From: Cryobacterium soli
GTDB lineage: Bacteria > Actinomycetota > Actinomycetes > Actinomycetales > Microbacteriaceae
Reading direction: 5' to 3'
Assembly: GCF_003611035.1 (NCBI RefSeq)
Contig: NZ_CP030033.1
Coordinates: forward strand, 2,790,001-2,854,000
DNA length: 64,000 nt
Shown: piece by piece, positions 61,507-64,000 of the stretch
Layout of the letters: every line of letters starts with the position of its first letter
How positions within the stretch are numbered: the stretch's first letter is position 1
The notes under the pieces: model-generated
The model's database searches: none
Seen by the model: only the letters and a program-made list of their open reading frames with translations
Told to the model about the DNA's origin: nothing
Translations under genes and position numbers: made by a program

Positions 61507-62945
61507 TCGAGTGCGCTCATCACGTGCTTGATGCGGGTGTAGTCCTCCACGCCGTACATCGACAGGTCCTTGCCGTAGCCGGAGTACTTGAATCCGCCGT
61601 GCGGCATCTCGGCGGTGAGCAGGATGTGGGTGTTGATCCACACCGCGCCGAAGTCGAGGTCCCGGGAGACCCGCAGCGCCCTGGCATGGTCTCGGGTCCA
61701 CACGCTCGACGCGAGCGCGTACCGCACGTCGTTGGCCATCGCGATGGCCTCGGCCTCGGTGCCGAAACTCTGCACGGTGATCACCGGACCGAAAGTCTCG
61801 TCCTGCACGATCGCATCCCGCTGCCGCACCTGGGTCACCACGGTGGGTTCGAAGAAGAAGCCGGCCTCGCCCACCCGGTGGCCGCCCGTGCTGATCACGG
61901 CGTGGGCCGGCAGGGCCTCGACCTTCTCGACCACATCGGTGAAGTGCCGCGCATTGTTGAGCGGGCCGAAGTAGTTGTCGGCGTCGTCGGCCGAGCCGGT
62001 GGTACGCAGCTCGGCCTCCGCAGAGAAGGCGTCCACGAACCTGTCGTGGATGGTCTCGTGCACGAGCACCCGCGTGATGGCCGTGCAATCCTGGCCGGCG
62101 TTGTAGAACGCGAAGTCGGCGATGGCGGAGGCCACCTTGGCCACGTCCACGTCGGGGAACACCAGGGCGGGCGCCTTGCCGCCGAGTTCGAGGTGGGCGC
62201 GTTTGAGGGTGTGCGCGGCTCCGGAAGCCACGGCCATGCCCGCCCGTACGCTGCCCGTGATCGACACCAGGCCGGGCACCGGGTGTTCCACGATGAACGC
62301 GCCGGTCGTGGCGTCGCCGAGCACGATGTTCATCACCCCGTCGGGGAGGATGCCCTGGCTGATGCGGGCCAGCTCCAGGGTGGACTCCGGGGTGGTGTCG
62401 CTCGGTTTGAGCACCAGCGTGTTCCCGGCCGCCAGGGCCGGCCCGATCTTCCACACGGCCATCAGGAAGGGGAAGTTCCACGGCGTGACCTGGCCCACCA
62501 CCCCGATGGGCTCCCGGCGCACCCAGGAGGTCATGCCCTCGAGATACTCGCCGGCCGATCTGCCCTCGAGCAGTCGGGCCGCGCCGGCGAAAAAGCGCAG
62601 CTGATCGGCGCCCGCGGCCACCTCGTCGGCGGCGATCGTGGCCCGGGGTTGACCGGTATTGCGGTGCTGGGCCTCCACGATGGCATCGCTGTTCGCCTCC
62701 ACGGCATCGGCGAGCAACAACAGTGCCCGCTGCCGGTCGGACGGGGTGCCGCGGCCCCAGGCCGGGAACGCGGCCGCGGCGGCACGCATGGCGTCGTCCA
62801 CATCCGCCGCCGTGGATATCGGCGCCCTGGCCACGATGGTGCCCGTGGTCGGATCGATCACGTCGAGGCGGGCGGTTCCGGCCGGCGTGACGAATTGGCC
62901 GTTGATGAAATTGGACAGGATCGGCGTGCTCACGGTGCTCCTCAT
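61503..62945 (-). CDS. aldehyde dehydrogenase (aminobutyraldehyde/phenylacetaldehyde type)
   Basis: This 480-residue NAD-dependent enzyme would oxidise the aldehyde made by the amine oxidase. Motifs: VTPWNFPFLMAVWKIGPALA, LVLKPSDTTPEST, catalytic Glu253 in LELGGKAPA, nucleophile Cys287 in NAGQDCTAITR, and the C-terminal EMPHGGFKYSGYGKDLSMYG seen in gamma-aminobutyraldehyde dehydrogenases. It heads the leftward operon and overlaps the amine oxidase by ATGA. The start is the ATG at 62945. Confidence 0.92.
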   Translation of the reverse strand: MRSTVSTPILSNFINGQFVTPAGTARLDVIDPTTGTIVARAPISTAADVDDAMRAAAAAFPAWGRGTPSDRQRALLLLADAVEANSDAIVEAQHRNTGQPRATIAADEVAAGADQLRFFAGAARLLEGRSAGEYLEGMTSWVRREPIGVVGQVTPWNFPFLMAVWKIGPALAAGNTLVLKPSDTTPESTLELARISQGILPDGVMNIVLGDATTGAFIVEHPVPGLVSITGSVRAGMAVASGAAHTLKRAHLELGGKAPALVFPDVDVAKVASAIADFAFYNAGQDCTAITRVLVHETIHDRFVDAFSAEAELRTTGSADDADNYFGPLNNARHFTDVVEKVEALPAHAVISTGGHRVGEAGFFFEPTVVTQVRQRDAIVQDETFGPVITVQSFGTEAEAIAMANDVRYALASSVWTRDHARALRVSRDLDFGAVWINTHILLTAEMPHGGFKYSGYGKDLSMYGVEDYTRIKHVMSALE

Positions 62946-63194
62946 CGACAGAGAAATCGTGTCGGTGCCGCGGTCTCCCGCAACACCGCAGGCAAGACAT
63001 TTCTCGGCCAGTATGGCACCTGGCCGGGCAAAAAGGCAGGTGCCTTTCTGGCCGGCCGGGCGGGCCCAACCGAAGGATCTTGCATGGCGGCGCCGCTGGC
63101 CGAGCGCAAAACGCAGATGCTTCGGCGGCGCCCAGTGTGACGCCGTGTTTCATGAAGGGATGTGCCCGGTCCGTGAAAACGTGAGCATAGGTCC
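62946..63194. promoter_or_regulatory. divergent promoter region with inverted repeat
   Basis: This 249-bp gap separates the amine operon from the flavin monooxygenase gene. GGCACCT (63015-63021) and AGGTGCC (63038-63044) form a 7-bp inverted repeat spaced by 16 bp, a possible operator or hairpin. No classical -35/-10 pair stands out. Confidence 0.4.
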
Positions 63195-64000
63195 ATGCCC
63201 AGACAGATCCGCTTCAACGCCTTCGACATGAACTGCGTCGCCCACCAGTCCTCCGGCCTGTGGCGCCACCCCGACGACAGGTCGCAGAGCTACACCGACC
63301 TCGCCTACTGGACCGAACTCGCCAAGCTTCTCGAGAAGGGCCGCTTCGACGGCATCTTCCTCGCGGACGTGCTGGGCACCTACGACGTCTACGGCGGCAC
63401 CAACGAGGCGGCGATCCGCAACGGCGCGCAGATCCCCGTCGCCGACCCGCTGCTGGTCATCCCCGCGATGGCCTACGTCACCGAGCACCTCGGGTTCGGC
63501 GTGACCGCCGGCACCGCCTATGAGCACCCGTACCCGTTCGCCCGGCGCATGTCGACGCTCGACCACCTCACCAAGGGCCGCGTGGGCTGGAACGTCGTCA
63601 CCGGCTATCTGCCCTCCGCCGCGCGCAACATGGGCCAGGACGACCAGCTCGAACACGACGACCGCTACGACTACGCCGACGAGTACCTCGAGGTGCTCTA
63701 CAAGCTGTGGGAGGGCTCCTGGGAGGATGACGCCGTCGTGCGCGACACCGAGACCGGCGTCTTCACCGACCCGAGCAAGGTGCACTCCATCGGACACTCC
63801 GGCAAGCACTTCCAGGTTCCGGGCATCCACCTCTCCGAGCCGAGCCCGCAGCGCTCACCCGTGATCTACCAGGCCGGCGCATCCAGCCGCGGCATCGCGT
63901 TCGCGGCGGGCAACGCCGAGGCGATCTTCGTGGCCGCGTCGACCAAGCACGTGCTCAAGGACACCGTCACCAAGCTGCGCGACGCCCTCGAGGCCGCCGG
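63195..64000 (+). CDS. LLM-class flavin monooxygenase (NtaA/SnaA/DszA type), cut by the window end
   Basis: The first 268 residues are visible. They follow the NtaA/DszA branch of luciferase-like FMN monooxygenases: IRFNAFDMNCVAHQSSGLWR, ELAKLLEKGRFDGIFLADVL, GFGVTAGTAYEHPYPFARRM, GRVGWNVVTGYLPSAARNMG, DRYDYADEYLEVLYKLWEGS and VIYQAGASSRG. These enzymes use FMNH2 and O2 on varied substrates such as nitrilotriacetate or sulfones. ATG at 63195 is the first good start. The gene is divergent from the amine operon and continues beyond 64000. Confidence 0.88.
   Translation, partial: MPRQIRFNAFDMNCVAHQSSGLWRHPDDRSQSYTDLAYWTELAKLLEKGRFDGIFLADVLGTYDVYGGTNEAAIRNGAQIPVADPLLVIPAMAYVTEHLGFGVTAGTAYEHPYPFARRMSTLDHLTKGRVGWNVVTGYLPSAARNMGQDDQLEHDDRYDYADEYLEVLYKLWEGSWEDDAVVRDTETGVFTDPSKVHSIGHSGKHFQVPGIHLSEPSPQRSPVIYQAGASSRGIAFAAGNAEAIFVAASTKHVLKDTVTKLRDALEAA

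Overview
The window looks like chromosomal DNA of a high-GC actinobacterium. The signs are a dnaK-grpE-dnaJ-hspR operon behind HspR-type inverted repeats, a sugar ABC importer with no ATPase of its own, an LAxTG-type wall-sorting signal, many ATGA/GTGA gene overlaps, and apparently leaderless promoters. Gene content and style suggest Microbacteriaceae (Cryobacterium/Leifsonia-like), but this is inference; no rRNA or taxonomic marker is present. No tRNA, rRNA, CRISPR array, prophage or intact insertion sequence was seen.

Region 1 (1-2545) is decaying. A PfkB sugar-kinase remnant carries an in-frame TAG. A secreted GH99-like glycosidase carries an in-frame TGA but keeps an intact palindromic operator. 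A scrambled stretch follows.

Region 2 (2546-21578) is a large sugar-acid and deoxysugar island. A leftward operon encodes a zinc alcohol dehydrogenase, a KduD-like dehydrogenase, KDPG aldolase and KDG kinase. Divergent from it lies an unusual trio: a class III CoA-transferase, a solute-binding-protein-like protein without signal peptide, and a MaoC hydratase. A LacI regulator, an RhaM-type mutarotase and a sugar-lactone hydrolase come next. Then an ABC importer (lipoprotein plus two permeases), a Gfo/Idh/MocA oxidoreductase, a fumarylacetoacetase-family hydrolase, an SDR, an aldo/keto reductase and an L-fuconate dehydratase. Together these supply every step of the non-phosphorylating L-fucose route (fucose, fuconolactone, fuconate, 2-keto-3-deoxyfuconate, diketo acid, pyruvate plus lactate). 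A GntR/FCD regulator closes the island. Two shared DNA motifs, one LacI-like and one possibly GntR-bound, link its promoters.

Region 3 (21638-34306) holds a two-component system, the Hsp70 operon, an XRE regulator, a frameshifted SDR, a LysR regulator, an ABM-domain protein, two aldo/keto reductases and a nucleoside-diphosphate-sugar epimerase-like protein. Region 4 (34422-47938) is mixed: an arrestin-like protein, a PfkB kinase, a DHFR-like reductase, a carboxylesterase behind a pentanucleotide microsatellite, a cupin, a glutathione peroxidase flanked by twin hairpins, a DUF1206 membrane protein, a SWIM/SNF2 helicase, an RsmC-like methyltransferase, a histidine phosphatase and a GT87-like mannosyltransferase.

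Region 5 (48317-57004) encodes two tandem exported purple-acid-phosphatase-like proteins, one with an LANTG wall anchor and the other carrying a nearly perfect 861-bp internal duplication, followed by an MFS exporter with its MerR regulator. Region 6 (57009-64000) is an amine-catabolism operon (aldehyde dehydrogenase, copper amine oxidase, universal stress protein, APC permease) divergent from a flavin monooxygenase cut by the window end.
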